In this document: positions 42,137 to 54,570 of the stretch, piece by piece
Layout of the letters: every line of letters starts with the position of its first letter
How positions within the stretch are numbered: position 1 is the first letter of the stretch
Assembly (NCBI RefSeq): GCF_029210495.1
Contig: NZ_JARGDK010000013.1
Location: 20,223-84,222 of the forward strand
Reading direction: 5' to 3'
Origin: Pseudothioclava nitratireducens
GTDB taxonomy: Bacteria > Pseudomonadota > Alphaproteobacteria > Rhodobacterales > Rhodobacteraceae
Length of the DNA: 64,000 nucleotides
The notes under the pieces: generated by a model
What the model saw: only the letters and a program-made list of their open reading frames with translations
What the model was told of the DNA's origin: nothing
Databases searched by the model: none
Program-made: the position numbers and the translations under genes

Positions 42137-42169
42137 AGACCGGCGCCGCAACACCGGCGCCGGTCTTTT
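42137..42169 (+). terminator. Intrinsic terminator after the BCCT gene
   Basis: AGACCGGCGCCG (42137-42148) pairs perfectly with CGGCGCCGGTCT (42155-42166), with a 6-nt loop CAACAC, and TTT follows. Confidence 0.88.
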
Positions 42170-42248
42170 CGCGCAGCATCTCTCCAAAGCGTCGGAAATG
42201 CGCTCGCACTGTCGCAAGGACAGAGCGACAGCATCGCCGGAGGGACAG

Positions 42249-42616
42249 ATGAGCCGGAAACCAGTCTTTATCCTCAACGGACCGAACCTGAACCTGCTGG
42301 GCAAGCGCCAGCCGGAGATTTGGAGCGCCGAGACGCTTGAGGATGTGGAACGTGACTGCACCGCGCTGGCGACCGAGCTGGGGCTGGAGATCCGCATGTT
42401 CCAGTCGAATGTCGAGCGCGGGCTGGTCGAGCTGATCCATCGCGCCCGTGACGAGGCCAGCGCGATCATCATCAATCCGGGCGCCAATACACATACGTCC
42501 GTGGCCATTCTCCACGCGCTAAGCGCCTTTGACGGGCCGGTGATGGCGTGATGGCGGGTTTTGGGGTGCAGGGCTATGCGCTGTGCCTGCGCCGGGTGGC
42601 GACACTGCTCGGCTGA
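42249..42616 (+). pseudogene. aroQ: Degenerate type II 3-dehydroquinate dehydratase copy with internal deletion
   Basis: The first 100 codons encode a recognisable AroQ N-terminus: [20 protein letters not shown] and [19 protein letters not shown]. Translation stops after DGPVMA at 42551. In the next frame GVQGYALCLRRVATLLG (to 42616) is the expected C-terminus. The middle, including the conserved HxSN and the Arg-rich loop, is missing, so about 110 bases appear deleted and the join is frame-shifted. The sequence TGATGGCG is doubled at the junction (42541-42556). The catalytic Tyr (EIYG in active enzymes) is Trp here and the NPGAYTHTS block has Asn. A working aroQ is presumably elsewhere in the genome. 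Confidence 0.82.
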
Positions 42617-42698
42617 GCGACCCTTTGATCACATCTGCCTGCACCCGCTAGGGCGGGGCTCCGATCCGTGATAGGCTGGGGGCAGGGAGGATCGAGAC

Positions 42699-43277
42699 AT
42701 GCGTAGTCTTTTGGGATGGGCGCTGGCGGCCTTGCTCTGGGCGATGCCGGCGCAATCGGAGCCTGTTCTGGGTGATGACGGGTTGCACAAACCGCCATGG
42801 TTGCATGTGGGCTTCATGGATCTCGGCGAGGATCTGCAAGACGCCCGGGCCGAGGGCAAGCATCTGCTGGTGCTTTTCGAGCAGCGCGGTTGCCCCTATT
42901 GCCGCGAATTGCATGCGGTGAACTTTGCCCGCCCCGAGATCGTGGATTACCTGAACGAGCATTTTCTGGTGGTGCAGCTTGATCTTTGGGGCGCGCGCGA
43001 GGTCACTGATTTGCAGGGCGAGGCCCATGAGGAGCGCGATCTGGCGGCAAGCTGGGGCGTGCAATTCACCCCGACCACCGTGATCCTCAGCACCGACGCC
43101 GATGGCGCCAACCCGCGCGAGGTGTTCCGGCTGCCGGGCTATCTCAAGCCGTTCCACTATCTCTCGTCGCTCGAATATGTGGTGACCGGAGAACATGAGC
43201 GTCAGGGGTTCCAGCGCTATTTGCAGGACAAATTCGCCCGGCTGCGCGAGGAGGGGATCGACCCGGACGTCTGGTAG
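42699..43277 (+). CDS. Periplasmic thioredoxin-like protein (SoxW-like)
   Basis: A 192-residue protein with a signal peptide (MRSLLGWALAALLWAMPAQS). The thioredoxin-fold domain has the redox motif CPYC in EQRGCPYCRELHAVNFARPE (about residues 60-79), and the cis-Pro is in VQFTPTTVIL. HHYLSS-like loops near the end (PGYLKPFHYLSSLEYVVTGE) are shared with SoxW-type proteins, which keep thiosulfate-oxidising Sox enzymes reduced. No sox genes are in this window, so the partner is unknown. GGGAGG stands before the ATG. Confidence 0.82.
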   Translation: MRSLLGWALAALLWAMPAQSEPVLGDDGLHKPPWLHVGFMDLGEDLQDARAEGKHLLVLFEQRGCPYCRELHAVNFARPEIVDYLNEHFLVVQLDLWGAREVTDLQGEAHEERDLAASWGVQFTPTTVILSTDADGANPREVFRLPGYLKPFHYLSSLEYVVTGEHERQGFQRYLQDKFARLREEGIDPDVW

Positions 43278-43450
43278 CAGGCCCGCAGCGCCCATCATTT
43301 AGGCGTGAGGCCCCGCCTTGCCTTGGCAATAGGCACATTTCCGCGCGCCTCCCGCGAGGGTTGAGCCATGTCATTTAGGCGTCGCGGTGCGCGTGCTACG
43401 GTTTCTGGGCGCGTTCGTGGGGTGTTCTGATCGTTGAGGAGGACGGCAAA

Positions 43451-43813
43451 ATGGCGACGAAAAAGACGAAGGATGCAGAGGCGATGCAGGCAATCGACGG
43501 GATGGCCATGCTGATGGGGCCGCAGCTTCGGATGGCCGAGGCCATGCTGACGCAACAGATCGAGTTGCTCGATTTTCTCAAGAGCCGGTTCGAGCGTGAC
43601 CGCAAGATGCTCTCGGACCTGTCGCGCACCAAGGACCCGAATACGGCGATGTCGCTCTGGGGCGATTTCTGGCAGAGCGCGATGTCGGATTATGCGATGG
43701 AAAGCTCGAAGCTGATGGCGTCGATGCAAGGCGTCGGAGAAGCGGCGATGAGCAGCCTCAAGCCCGATGACTCGGACGGTCCGGCCCCCGGTCACCACGC
43801 GACCCCGGTCTGA
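43451..43813 (+). CDS. Phasin-like protein
   Basis: A 120-residue soluble protein that is almost all alpha-helix and rich in Met, Leu, Ala, Glu and Lys. It has the heptad-type amphipathic pattern of phasins: MLTQQIELLDFLKSRFERDRKM (split at 33-54), DPNTAMSLWGDFWQSAMSDY and MESSKLMASMQGVGEAAM. Phasins coat polyhydroxyalkanoate granules. No PHA synthase is nearby, so this is by resemblance alone. GAGGAGG precedes the ATG. A possible GC hairpin (GGGCGACC/GGTCGCCC, 43840-43860) lies after the stop without a T-tract. Confidence 0.6.
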   Translation: MATKKTKDAEAMQAIDGMAMLMGPQLRMAEAMLTQQIELLDFLKSRFERDRKMLSDLSRTKDPNTAMSLWGDFWQSAMSDYAMESSKLMASMQGVGEAAMSSLKPDDSDGPAPGHHATPV

Positions 43814-43873
43814 CGGAGCGGTCCCGAACAGGGTGCGGCGGGCGACCTGCGGGGTCGCCCGGCCTTGTCTCGT

Positions 43874-44353
43874 TTATTGCGCGCCGAGGATTTCCATCAC
43901 TTTCGGCATCACCTTGGGCATGTTCTGTTGCACGAAGGCGATGATCTGCGGCTGTTGCTGCTCCATCACCTTCGGCAGTTTGCCCATGACCGAGCGGCCC
44001 TCGGGCGTGCTGTAGAAGTCGCGCAGCGCGATTAGCTCGGCCTCGGTCATCAGATCGGCCATCACCGGGCTTTGGCTCGCCATGATCTCACGCATCGGAA
44101 CGCGGAACGTGTCGCGGTAGAGCTGCTCCAGCTCTGCCTGCTGATCAGCGCTCAGCGGCTTGCCGCGTGCGGCTGACTCGGTGGCGATCGGTTGCCACAT
44201 CGTGTCGATCATTGCGTCGAGGTCGATCACCTCCATCGAGATATCGGTGATCTCCTGCGCAAGGGCGAGGCGGTCCTCATAGGTTTCGGCAAAGGCAGAG
44301 GTGCTCAGCAGCACCGCGAGGGCTGCCGGGGCGGCAAAGAAAGACAGACGCAT
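43874..44353 (-). CDS. DUF2059 family secreted protein
   Basis: A 159-residue protein with a signal peptide (MRLSFFAAPAALAVLLSTSAFA). The mature part follows the DUF2059 plan: helices with LMTEAELIALRDFYSTPEGRSVMGKLPKVM (the stretch from 107 to 136), where DFYSTPEGR is the family signature. The C-terminal helix repeats MPKVMPKVM. It converges with the phasin gene and is periplasmic or outer-membrane associated. Function of the family is not known. Confidence 0.82.
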   Translation of the reverse strand: MRLSFFAAPAALAVLLSTSAFAETYEDRLALAQEITDISMEVIDLDAMIDTMWQPIATESAARGKPLSADQQAELEQLYRDTFRVPMREIMASQSPVMADLMTEAELIALRDFYSTPEGRSVMGKLPKVMEQQQPQIIAFVQQNMPKVMPKVMEILGAQ

Positions 44354-44433
44354 GAAACGCTCCTTAACTGATATGCGCCGCAGTGAGCGCAGCTTTGTCG
44401 GAGCGGGTCAAGGGGCTGACAGGGCAGGGCGGC

Positions 44434-45573
44434 TCAACGCCCTTTCCAGATCCAGCCCCCGCCGAAGATGCGACTGCTGTCGGGGTCGTAGAAGACGCAG
44501 GCCTGACCGGGCGACACACCTTCTTCGGGGGTCAGCAGTTCGACCTCGGCCTCGGTCTCCGAGATTGGACGGAGGATCGCCGGGCGCGGCGGCCGGGTGG
44601 AGCGCACCTTGACCGTGAGATGCCATTCGGGGCGGCTGGTGAGGGGGGCGTCGCCCAGCCAGTTGATCTCGCGCACGGGGATGGTGCGGGTGGCGAGCGC
44701 CTCTTTCGGGCCGACGACCACGCGGCGCGTGTCGGGATCGAGTTTGACCACGTAGAGCGGGTCGCCGAGGCCCCCGATGCCCAAACCGCGACGCTGGCCG
44801 ATCGTGTAATGGATCACGCCCTTGTGCTCGCCCAGAACATTGCCCTCAAGATCGACAATCTCGCCGGGATCGGCCGCGCCGGGGCGCAGCTTTTCGATCA
44901 CGGCGGCGTAGTTGCCGTTCGGCACGAAGCAGATGTCCTGACTGTCCGGTTTGTCCGCGACCGCCAACCCGTATTTCGCTGCGAGCGCCCGTGTTGCGTC
45001 TTTCGACGGCAGGTGGCCCAGCGGGAAGCGCAGATAGGCCAGTTGCTCGGGCGTGGTCGAGAACAGGAAATAGCTCTGGTCGCGGTTCGGATCGGCGGCG
45101 CTGTGCAGCTCCGGCCCGTTCTCACCCATCTTGCGCTGAATGTAGTGGCCGGTCGCCATGCAATCGGCCTCAAGGTCCTTGGCGGTTTCGAGCAGATCCT
45201 TGAACTTCACCCGCTCGTTGCAGCGGATGCAGGGCACCGGGGTCGCGCCGCCCAGATAAGCGTCTGCGAACTCGTCGATCACCGCCTCCTGAAAGACGTT
45301 CTCATAGTCGAGCACGTAATGCGGAAAGCCCATTTCCTCGGCCACGCGGCGCGCATCATGGATGTCCTGACCCGCGCAGCAGGCCCCCTTCTTCGCCAGC
45401 GCTGCGCCGTGATCGTAAAGCTGAAGCGTCACGCCCACCACGTCATAGCCCTCTTCGGCCAGTTGCGCGGCCACGACCGAGCTGTCGACACCACCGGACA
45501 TGGCGACGACCACGCGGGTCTCGGAGGGTGGCTTGGCGAAGCCGAGCGAATTGAGAGGGAAATCCTTGCTCAT
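44434..45573 (-). CDS. mnmA: tRNA-specific 2-thiouridylase
   Basis: A 379-residue enzyme that inserts sulfur at uridine-34 of tRNA for Lys, Glu and Gln. The ATP pyrophosphatase loop is SGGVDSS (26-32). The two catalytic cysteines are Cys115 ([10 protein letters not shown]) and Cys215 ([11 protein letters not shown]). ATGHYIQRK and [24 protein letters not shown] are also MnmA-specific. The C-terminal beta-barrel ends with [19 protein letters not shown]. Full length. It is divergent from sciP, with a 126-bp gap that holds a TTTAACC and a GTTAAGG, possible CtrA half-sites. Confidence 0.97.
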   Translation of the reverse strand: MSKDFPLNSLGFAKPPSETRVVVAMSGGVDSSVVAAQLAEEGYDVVGVTLQLYDHGAALAKKGACCAGQDIHDARRVAEEMGFPHYVLDYENVFQEAVIDEFADAYLGGATPVPCIRCNERVKFKDLLETAKDLEADCMATGHYIQRKMGENGPELHSAADPNRDQSYFLFSTTPEQLAYLRFPLGHLPSKDATRALAAKYGLAVADKPDSQDICFVPNGNYAAVIEKLRPGAADPGEIVDLEGNVLGEHKGVIHYTIGQRRGLGIGGLGDPLYVVKLDPDTRRVVVGPKEALATRTIPVREINWLGDAPLTSRPEWHLTVKVRSTRPPRPAILRPISETEAEVELLTPEEGVSPGQACVFYDPDSSRIFGGGWIWKGR

Positions 45574-45699
45574 CTGAAGGGTCCTTTAACCAGACGTGCA
45601 GGAATATAGGAAAATGCGAACTACTCACAACCCCGCGTTTCACCCGTCGTTAAGGCGAAAGGGCCATTCTGTCCCCCATCACGATGAAGGGGTGTGCCC

Positions 45700-45978
45700 A
45701 TGTATCTGAAAAAAGTCGATGGACCGCGATCGGTGACGCTGCCGGATGGCACGATCCTGACCCGCGCCGATCTGCCACCGAAAGAGACCCGCAGATGGGT
45801 CGCAAGCCGCAAGGCCACTATCGTTCAGGCGGTCGCCTATGGGTTGATTGCTCGGTCCGAGGTTCTCGAGCGCTACGACCTGTCAGAAGAGGAGCTCGAT
45901 CTGTGGTCCGATGCGGTAAAGAAACACGGAATCGCGGGTCTCAAGGTGACGGCGATTCAAAAATATAGACAACTTTAG
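45700..45978 (+). CDS. sciP: CtrA inhibitor SciP (DUF1153)
   Basis: A 92-residue DNA-binding-like protein. It starts MYLKKVDGPRSVTLPDG, then TRADLPPKETRRWVASRKATIV, a helix-turn-helix (AVAYGLIARSEVLERYDLSEEELDLW, residues about 44-69) and the tail HGIAGLKVTAIQKYRQL. This is the pattern of SciP, which in Caulobacter binds CtrA and blocks its transcription activation. AAGGGG is 9 bases before the ATG at 45700. A GTG at 45694 is an alternative. The gene lies 95 bp upstream of ctrA on the same strand, an uncommon and informative adjacency: target and inhibitor next to each other. Confidence 0.92.
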   Translation: MYLKKVDGPRSVTLPDGTILTRADLPPKETRRWVASRKATIVQAVAYGLIARSEVLERYDLSEEELDLWSDAVKKHGIAGLKVTAIQKYRQL

Positions 45979-46073
45979 GTTGCAAATCGTCTGAAAGCTG
46001 CAAGAGTAACTGCGTGTTAACCAATTGGTGCAAGTGTGAATGGTGATCGAGGGATTAATGCGGAGAACCCAGA

Positions 46074-46787
46074 ATGCGGATTTTGTTGGTGGAAGACGAT
46101 CCAACGACCTCGCGCAGCATCGAACTGATGCTGACGCATGCCAATCTTAACGTTTATTGCACGGACCTTGGCGAAGAGGGGATCGATCTAGCGAAGCTCT
46201 ATGATTACGATCTCATCCTGCTCGACCTGAACCTGCCGGATATGAACGGGCACGAGGTTCTCCGACAGTTGCGTCTGGCCAAGGTGGATACGCCGATCCT
46301 GATCCTGACCGGTGCGGACGATACCGAGAACAAGATCAAGGGCTTCGGCTTTGGCGCGGACGACTACATGACCAAGCCGTTCCACCGCGAAGAACTCGTG
46401 GCGCGCATCCATGCGATCATCCGCCGCTCCAAAGGGCATGCGCAGTCGATCATCCGAACGGGCAAGATTTCGGTCAATCTCGACGCGAAAACCGTCGAGG
46501 TGGAGGGGCGTCCGGTGCATCTGACCGGCAAGGAATACCAGATGCTCGAACTGCTCAGCCTGCGCAAGGGCACGACGCTTACCAAGGAGATGTTCCTCAA
46601 CCATCTCTACGGCGGCATGGATGAGCCGGAGCTCAAGATCATCGACGTTTTTATCTGCAAGCTGCGCAAGAAGCTCTCGGAGGTGACGGGGGGCGACAAC
46701 TACATCGAAACGGTGTGGGGGCGGGGCTATGTGCTGCGCGATCCCGACCCGGTCGAGATGGAACGTCGTGTCGCCATCGGCGCCTGA
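46074..46787 (+). CDS. ctrA: Cell-cycle response regulator CtrA
   Basis: A 237-residue OmpR-family regulator. The receiver domain (1-120) has the acidic cluster LLVEDDP (5-11), phosphoacceptor Asp51 in [13 protein letters not shown], and Lys101 in [12 protein letters not shown]. The DNA-binding winged helix (about 125-225) contains [26 protein letters not shown] (across 152-177) and [15 protein letters not shown], diagnostic of CtrA. The chain ends RVAIGA, near the usual C-terminus without the degradation tail AA of Caulobacter. In Rhodobacteraceae CtrA mainly governs motility, gene-transfer-agent and envelope genes. Upstream GTTAACCA contains one half-site only. Confidence 0.97.
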   Translation: MRILLVEDDPTTSRSIELMLTHANLNVYCTDLGEEGIDLAKLYDYDLILLDLNLPDMNGHEVLRQLRLAKVDTPILILTGADDTENKIKGFGFGADDYMTKPFHREELVARIHAIIRRSKGHAQSIIRTGKISVNLDAKTVEVEGRPVHLTGKEYQMLELLSLRKGTTLTKEMFLNHLYGGMDEPELKIIDVFICKLRKKLSEVTGGDNYIETVWGRGYVLRDPDPVEMERRVAIGA

Positions 46788-46812
46788 CCCTCTGGACGCC
46801 TGCCGCCACTGA

Positions 46813-51044
<4,232 letters not shown>

Positions 51045-51129
51045 GTGTTCTCAAATGTTCTTAAAAAGTTCTTTACTTCCCGCGATGAATGTGAGAACAA
51101 ATAAGCAACATCAGATGAGGGAGCCGATC

Positions 51130-51249
51130 ATGCGCGACATCAAAGCCATTCTGACCCGCAACAGCGATGTGCTTTTGCAAGACGCCCTTGGGGCCGTGTC
51201 ACTCTGTGTGAGTTTCGCGGTCGCTCTCTATCTGCCGGGGATTTTCTGA
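51130..51249 (+). CDS. Very small membrane protein
   Basis: A 39-residue peptide, too short for most callers. MRDIKAILTRNSDVLLQDALGAVSLCVSFAVALYLPGIF (39 residues, written in part elsewhere) has a basic hydrophilic start and one hydrophobic segment from about residue 19 to 39. GAGGGAG precedes the ATG at good spacing. Small proteins of this general kind appear downstream of housekeeping genes in Rhodobacteraceae genomes. No function can be given. It lies 86 bp downstream of recG. Confidence 0.6.
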   Translation: MRDIKAILTRNSDVLLQDALGAVSLCVSFAVALYLPGIF

Positions 51250-51350
51250 CCTTTACGGGTTCACTGCCTCGCGCTTTTGGAGCCGCACCTGTCCCCAACA
51301 CCGCGGTTCGCCTGTCCTGACCTCATTCGGTCGCCGAAAGCGCTTCCTCA

Positions 51351-51379
51351 CCGCCATCTTCGGATGGCGGTTTTTTTTT
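51351..51379 (+). terminator. Strong intrinsic terminator, shared at the convergent point
   Basis: CCGCCATC (51351-51358), tetraloop TTCG, GATGGCGG (51363-51370), then nine T. On the minus strand the hairpin immediately follows the chemoreceptor stop. Confidence 0.95.
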
Positions 51380-52781
51380 AGAATTTGTAGCCGATCCGAA
51401 ATCCACCCCAATGGCGGGACCCGACATGGATCGGGGCGGAGAGGTCCTTCATCAGCACGAAATCACCGCCGCCCATGTCGCGGCGATAGATCTGTAGAAC
51501 GAAAGGGGCGCTGGACCTACCGGCCCGCAGCCCGACACGGTCATTAAAGATTCGACGGTTCCGGCAATGGGCCGCATTCCAGGACGGGTCCTTGCTCTGC
51601 GGCTGGGAGAATGCCTTGTTATGTGTCGGCAGATAGCCGTTGCGATCGACCGCGGCACAAAAAACGATCTTCGGATCGCTTTCGAGCAGCGTTTCTTGCA
51701 GCGATGCAAGGTGTTTGTCGGTGAAGGCGGTGAAGCGCGTCGTGACCTGTTGCGGGTTCGTGTCGGGAATGGGCACATAGGTTTGATCGAAGAGGTCGGC
51801 CTCCGAAATTTCTCCCGCTTCGATGGCTTGCCGGAACAGCGCGCTGATTTTCTGAGCGGTCTGCGTCGCGGTCTCGATCAGCCCGGAATCCGAGGTCGTT
51901 CCGCCGATCTGGATCGACTCCTGAACAATGGTCTCGCCCACGGTGATGAGGGCATTCGTCCGCTTTTGTGCAGCTCCGGTCTGGTGTGCGGTCTCCTGCG
52001 CGCCCCGTGCCATACGCTCAAAGGCGGGCGCGAACCGCTGATTGGCCTTGCGGACCTGTTCCGCGCGTTGCGTGATGGCGCGGATCGTGCTGCGGGTCTC
52101 ATCGACACTTGCCGTCATGCGCGTCATGGCGCTGTCGGTTTCGCCGGCACTGGTCATCACGGCATCTGCGTGATCTGAAATCGTGACGGCCTCTTTGCGC
52201 ATCTGCGTGATCCGGTCGCTCAGCCCGTGAACCGCCGTTCCGATCCCGTCCGCCGCACTGGCCGTCTTGCGCGACAATTCGTTGATCGCTTCTGCGACAA
52301 CCGCAAAACCGCGCCCGGCGTCACCGGCCCGCACCGCTTCGATCTTGGCGTTGATCGCCAGAATGTTCACCTGTGTGGCGATGCTTCGGATTTCGGCGTT
52401 CTCGCTTTGCACCGTGGCGAGCGTCTGGGTCACTTCGGCCATTTTCTGAACCACGGACTGCACCCAGCCCGCGATGAGGCGCGCGTTCTCATCGGTTTGG
52501 CGCATTTTTCCGACGGTTTCGCGCACCGCCGTCATCGAGGCGTCGACCGCGCCCGTCACCACCTCGGCGTCGCGCAGAACCTCTCGGTTGGCGTCTTGCA
52601 CGGTGTGCGCCGCTTCCTCCGCTTCGCGCAGCAATGCGGTTTGAGACGCGCTCACCTGCGCGAGATTGTCGAGCGCGGCGGCGATTTCGACGATTTCGCA
52701 ACCGAGATTGACCGCCTCATTCGCGATACGATTCAGCGCATCGCCCTGGTGAAGAGTGGGATGAGAAGACAGATCGTTCAT
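51378..52781 (-). CDS. Soluble methyl-accepting chemotaxis protein
   Basis: A 467-residue cytoplasmic chemoreceptor with no signal peptide or membrane segment. The long coiled-coil signalling region (about 20-300) contains the hairpin tip QVNILAINAKIEAVRAGDAGRGFAVVAEAINELS (132-165), the signature contacting CheA and CheW. The C-terminal ~140 residues (FDQTYVPIPDTNPQQVTTRF, then CAAVDRNGYLPTHNKAFSQP, and CRNRRIFNDRVGLRAGRS to GGFRIGYKF) resemble the sensory tail of Rhizobiales soluble receptors. It may bind a small ligand or a redox signal inside the cell. A GGAG site precedes the ATG. It ends at the convergent terminator. Confidence 0.9.
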   Translation of the reverse strand: MNDLSSHPTLHQGDALNRIANEAVNLGCEIVEIAAALDNLAQVSASQTALLREAEEAAHTVQDANREVLRDAEVVTGAVDASMTAVRETVGKMRQTDENARLIAGWVQSVVQKMAEVTQTLATVQSENAEIRSIATQVNILAINAKIEAVRAGDAGRGFAVVAEAINELSRKTASAADGIGTAVHGLSDRITQMRKEAVTISDHADAVMTSAGETDSAMTRMTASVDETRSTIRAITQRAEQVRKANQRFAPAFERMARGAQETAHQTGAAQKRTNALITVGETIVQESIQIGGTTSDSGLIETATQTAQKISALFRQAIEAGEISEADLFDQTYVPIPDTNPQQVTTRFTAFTDKHLASLQETLLESDPKIVFCAAVDRNGYLPTHNKAFSQPQSKDPSWNAAHCRNRRIFNDRVGLRAGRSSAPFVLQIYRRDMGGGDFVLMKDLSAPIHVGSRHWGGFRIGYKF

Positions 52782-52820
52782 GCGCGCTCCGGCAGGATTC
52801 GTGCCAAAGCTCGCATCAAG

Positions 52821-53267
52821 TCATTGCGTTCGGGTTAACGCTTCTGCGTCAAAGGCCGCGAGCGTGGCATCGGGTGTCAGAAGGATCGAGGCGTGGCGAT
52901 TGGGGTAATCCCGTGCGGCGGTCAGGACCTCATACTCCGCAAACGGGGCGTCTGGCACCGGCCCGCCCTTGAGCATCGCCGCCAGTTGGTCGCGGAGCGT
53001 CGCCACCTGTTCTCGGGTGCAGCCGATCACTGCGGCCCCGAAAATCGAGGCCGAGGCCTGCCCCAGTGCACAGGCGCGGACCTGTTGACTATAGCCCGTG
53101 ATCCGGCCGTTCTCGAGGGCCAGGTCCACCGACACGGTCGAGCCGCAGAGCGGCGCGCGTTTGTCGGCATGCGCGGTGGGTGCGGGCAGGGGATCGGTAT
53201 GGGGCATGTCCGCCGCCAGCGCGAGAATACGCTGCGAGTAGAGCTTCATCAGATCGGCGTCGCTCAT
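52821..53267 (-). CDS. Iron-sulfur cluster assembly scaffold, NifU/IscU-like (SUF-type)
   Basis: A 148-residue protein. It starts SDADLMKLYSQRILALAADMPHT. The three conserved cysteines are visible: CGSTVSVDLALENG, RACALGQASASIF and IGCTREQVATL, in the NifU-N/IscU order, although the first is in LCGS and the second in ACAL. Asp preceding Cys in the IscU DNPKNVG block is not obvious. This short form is common near SUF or repair genes in Rhodobacteraceae. It assembles a transient Fe-S cluster. The true start could be the ATG at 53249 (MKLYSQ), six codons in. It is divergent from hisI. Confidence 0.83.
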   Translation of the reverse strand: MSDADLMKLYSQRILALAADMPHTDPLPAPTAHADKRAPLCGSTVSVDLALENGRITGYSQQVRACALGQASASIFGAAVIGCTREQVATLRDQLAAMLKGGPVPDAPFAEYEVLTAARDYPNRHASILLTPDATLAAFDAEALTRTQ

Positions 53268-53327
53268 GGCTTTTCCCCGGGGCTGGTCCGGCGTAAATAA
53301 TGCTGTGACCCGCGAAAGGAAAGAGCC

Positions 53328-53690
53328 ATGCCATTTGATCCGGCGAGTTTGACATATGACGAGAAGGGGCTGATCCCCGCCATCGCGCAGGATGCGCGCA
53401 GCGGCGAGGTTCTGATGATGGCGTGGATGAATGCCGAAAGCATCGCGCGCACTCTGGAGACCGGGCATGTGACCTACTGGTCGCGCTCGCGGCAGAGTTT
53501 CTGGGCCAAGGGTGAAAGCTCGGGGCACATGCAGCATCTCAAGGAGATGCGCGTCGATTGTGACCGGGATTGCCTGTTGCTGCTCGTCGAGCAAGAGGGG
53601 CCTGCGTGCCACACCAACCGACGGTCGTGTTTCTACACGGCGCTGCGGGGCGGTGAGGAGGTCGAGATCCTCAAGCCGGTCGAGGCGTGA
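53328..53690 (+). CDS. hisI: Phosphoribosyl-AMP cyclohydrolase
   Basis: A 120-residue enzyme of histidine synthesis that opens the adenine ring of PR-AMP (step 3). The active-site blocks are [68 protein letters not shown] (about 77-103), with the Zn2+ cysteines and His in the last. The length is that of HisI without the HisE domain, so the pyrophosphatase is encoded separately. GAAAGGAAAG precedes the ATG. Confidence 0.97.
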   Translation: MPFDPASLTYDEKGLIPAIAQDARSGEVLMMAWMNAESIARTLETGHVTYWSRSRQSFWAKGESSGHMQHLKEMRVDCDRDCLLLLVEQEGPACHTNRRSCFYTALRGGEEVEILKPVEA

Positions 53691-53730
53691 CACGCGACCA
53701 CCGGCGGCCGTATTTCGAGTTTGATGAAAG

Positions 53731-54570
53731 CTAGAGCCCGATGAGCGCGCGGATGTCTTCGGGCGTGGCACCTTGCGCGCGATAGGTGGCGATGGCACGG
53801 GCATCATCTCGTTTCGCGAGCCGTTTGCCGGTTTCGTCGCGGATCAATCGGTGGTGGTGGTAGGCGGGCGTGGGCAGGCCGAGAAGCGCTTGCAGCAGAA
53901 CGTGGATGAAGGTCGCCTCGAACAGGTCTTCGCCGCGGGTGACTTCGGTGATGCCTTGCGCGGCATCGTCGACCACGACGGCGAGATGGTAGGCCGCACC
54001 GATGTTCTGGCGCGCCAAAACCACGTCACCACAATGCGTTAGGAGCCATTCCTTATCTAGGACATGGTTTCCTGCGCGGGTGCCGCTGTCTTCGAATGAC
54101 GGCCGTTCGGGGAGTATCGTGATCGCGCGGGCCATATCCAGACGGATCGTATCGCCCTCATCCCCACCACGGCAGGTGCCAGGATAGACCAAGCCGTCCG
54201 GGCCAAGGATCGGTGATCCTTCTTGAGGGGCGTCGAGCGCTGCACGAATATCGGCGCGGCTACATTTGCAGCGATACGTAACGCCAAGATTTTTCAATTT
54301 ATCAATAGCTTGCTGGTAAAAGCTCATGCGGTCTGACTGGCGCAGGACGGGCTCTGGCCATGTCAGCCCCAGCCAATGCAGATCGTCATGGATTTGCGCT
54401 TCCCAATGCGGGCGGGCGCGCGATTGGTCGAGATCCTCGATCCGCAGAAGGAATTCCCCCCGCTCGGCCCGTTCTGCGGCGATCAGCGCGGCCAGCGCAT
54501 GGCCCAGATGCAATGGGCCAGTGGGCGACGGCGCAAAGCGCGTGCGTCTTAGATTTGTGCCGCAAGCCAT
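53731..54570 (-). CDS. gluQ: Glutamyl-queuosine tRNA(Asp) synthetase (GluQRS)
   Basis: A 279-residue truncated glutamyl-tRNA synthetase. HIGH-like motif: [15 protein letters not shown] (residues 11-25), and the KMSKS-like GKRLAKRD near the end. A zinc site is suggested by [10 protein letters not shown] and YPGTCRG. It lacks the anticodon-binding domain of GltX, so it charges queuosine of tRNA-Asp with glutamate instead of the 3' end. It overlaps trmFO by 22 bp, an arrangement that suggests co-expression of two tRNA-modifying enzymes. Confidence 0.94.
   Translation of the reverse strand: MACGTNLRRTRFAPSPTGPLHLGHALAALIAAERAERGEFLLRIEDLDQSRARPHWEAQIHDDLHWLGLTWPEPVLRQSDRMSFYQQAIDKLKNLGVTYRCKCSRADIRAALDAPQEGSPILGPDGLVYPGTCRGGDEGDTIRLDMARAITILPERPSFEDSGTRAGNHVLDKEWLLTHCGDVVLARQNIGAAYHLAVVVDDAAQGITEVTRGEDLFEATFIHVLLQALLGLPTPAYHHHRLIRDETGKRLAKRDDARAIATYRAQGATPEDIRALIGL

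Noticed and set aside
42552..42616. Separate small gene after the aroQ stop
   Set aside because: The sequence continues the AroQ C-terminus in another frame, so it is a remnant of the same gene.
46014..46033. CtrA autoregulation box in the ctrA promoter
   Set aside because: Only one half-site (GTTAACCA) is present. The second TTAA at the right spacing is absent.
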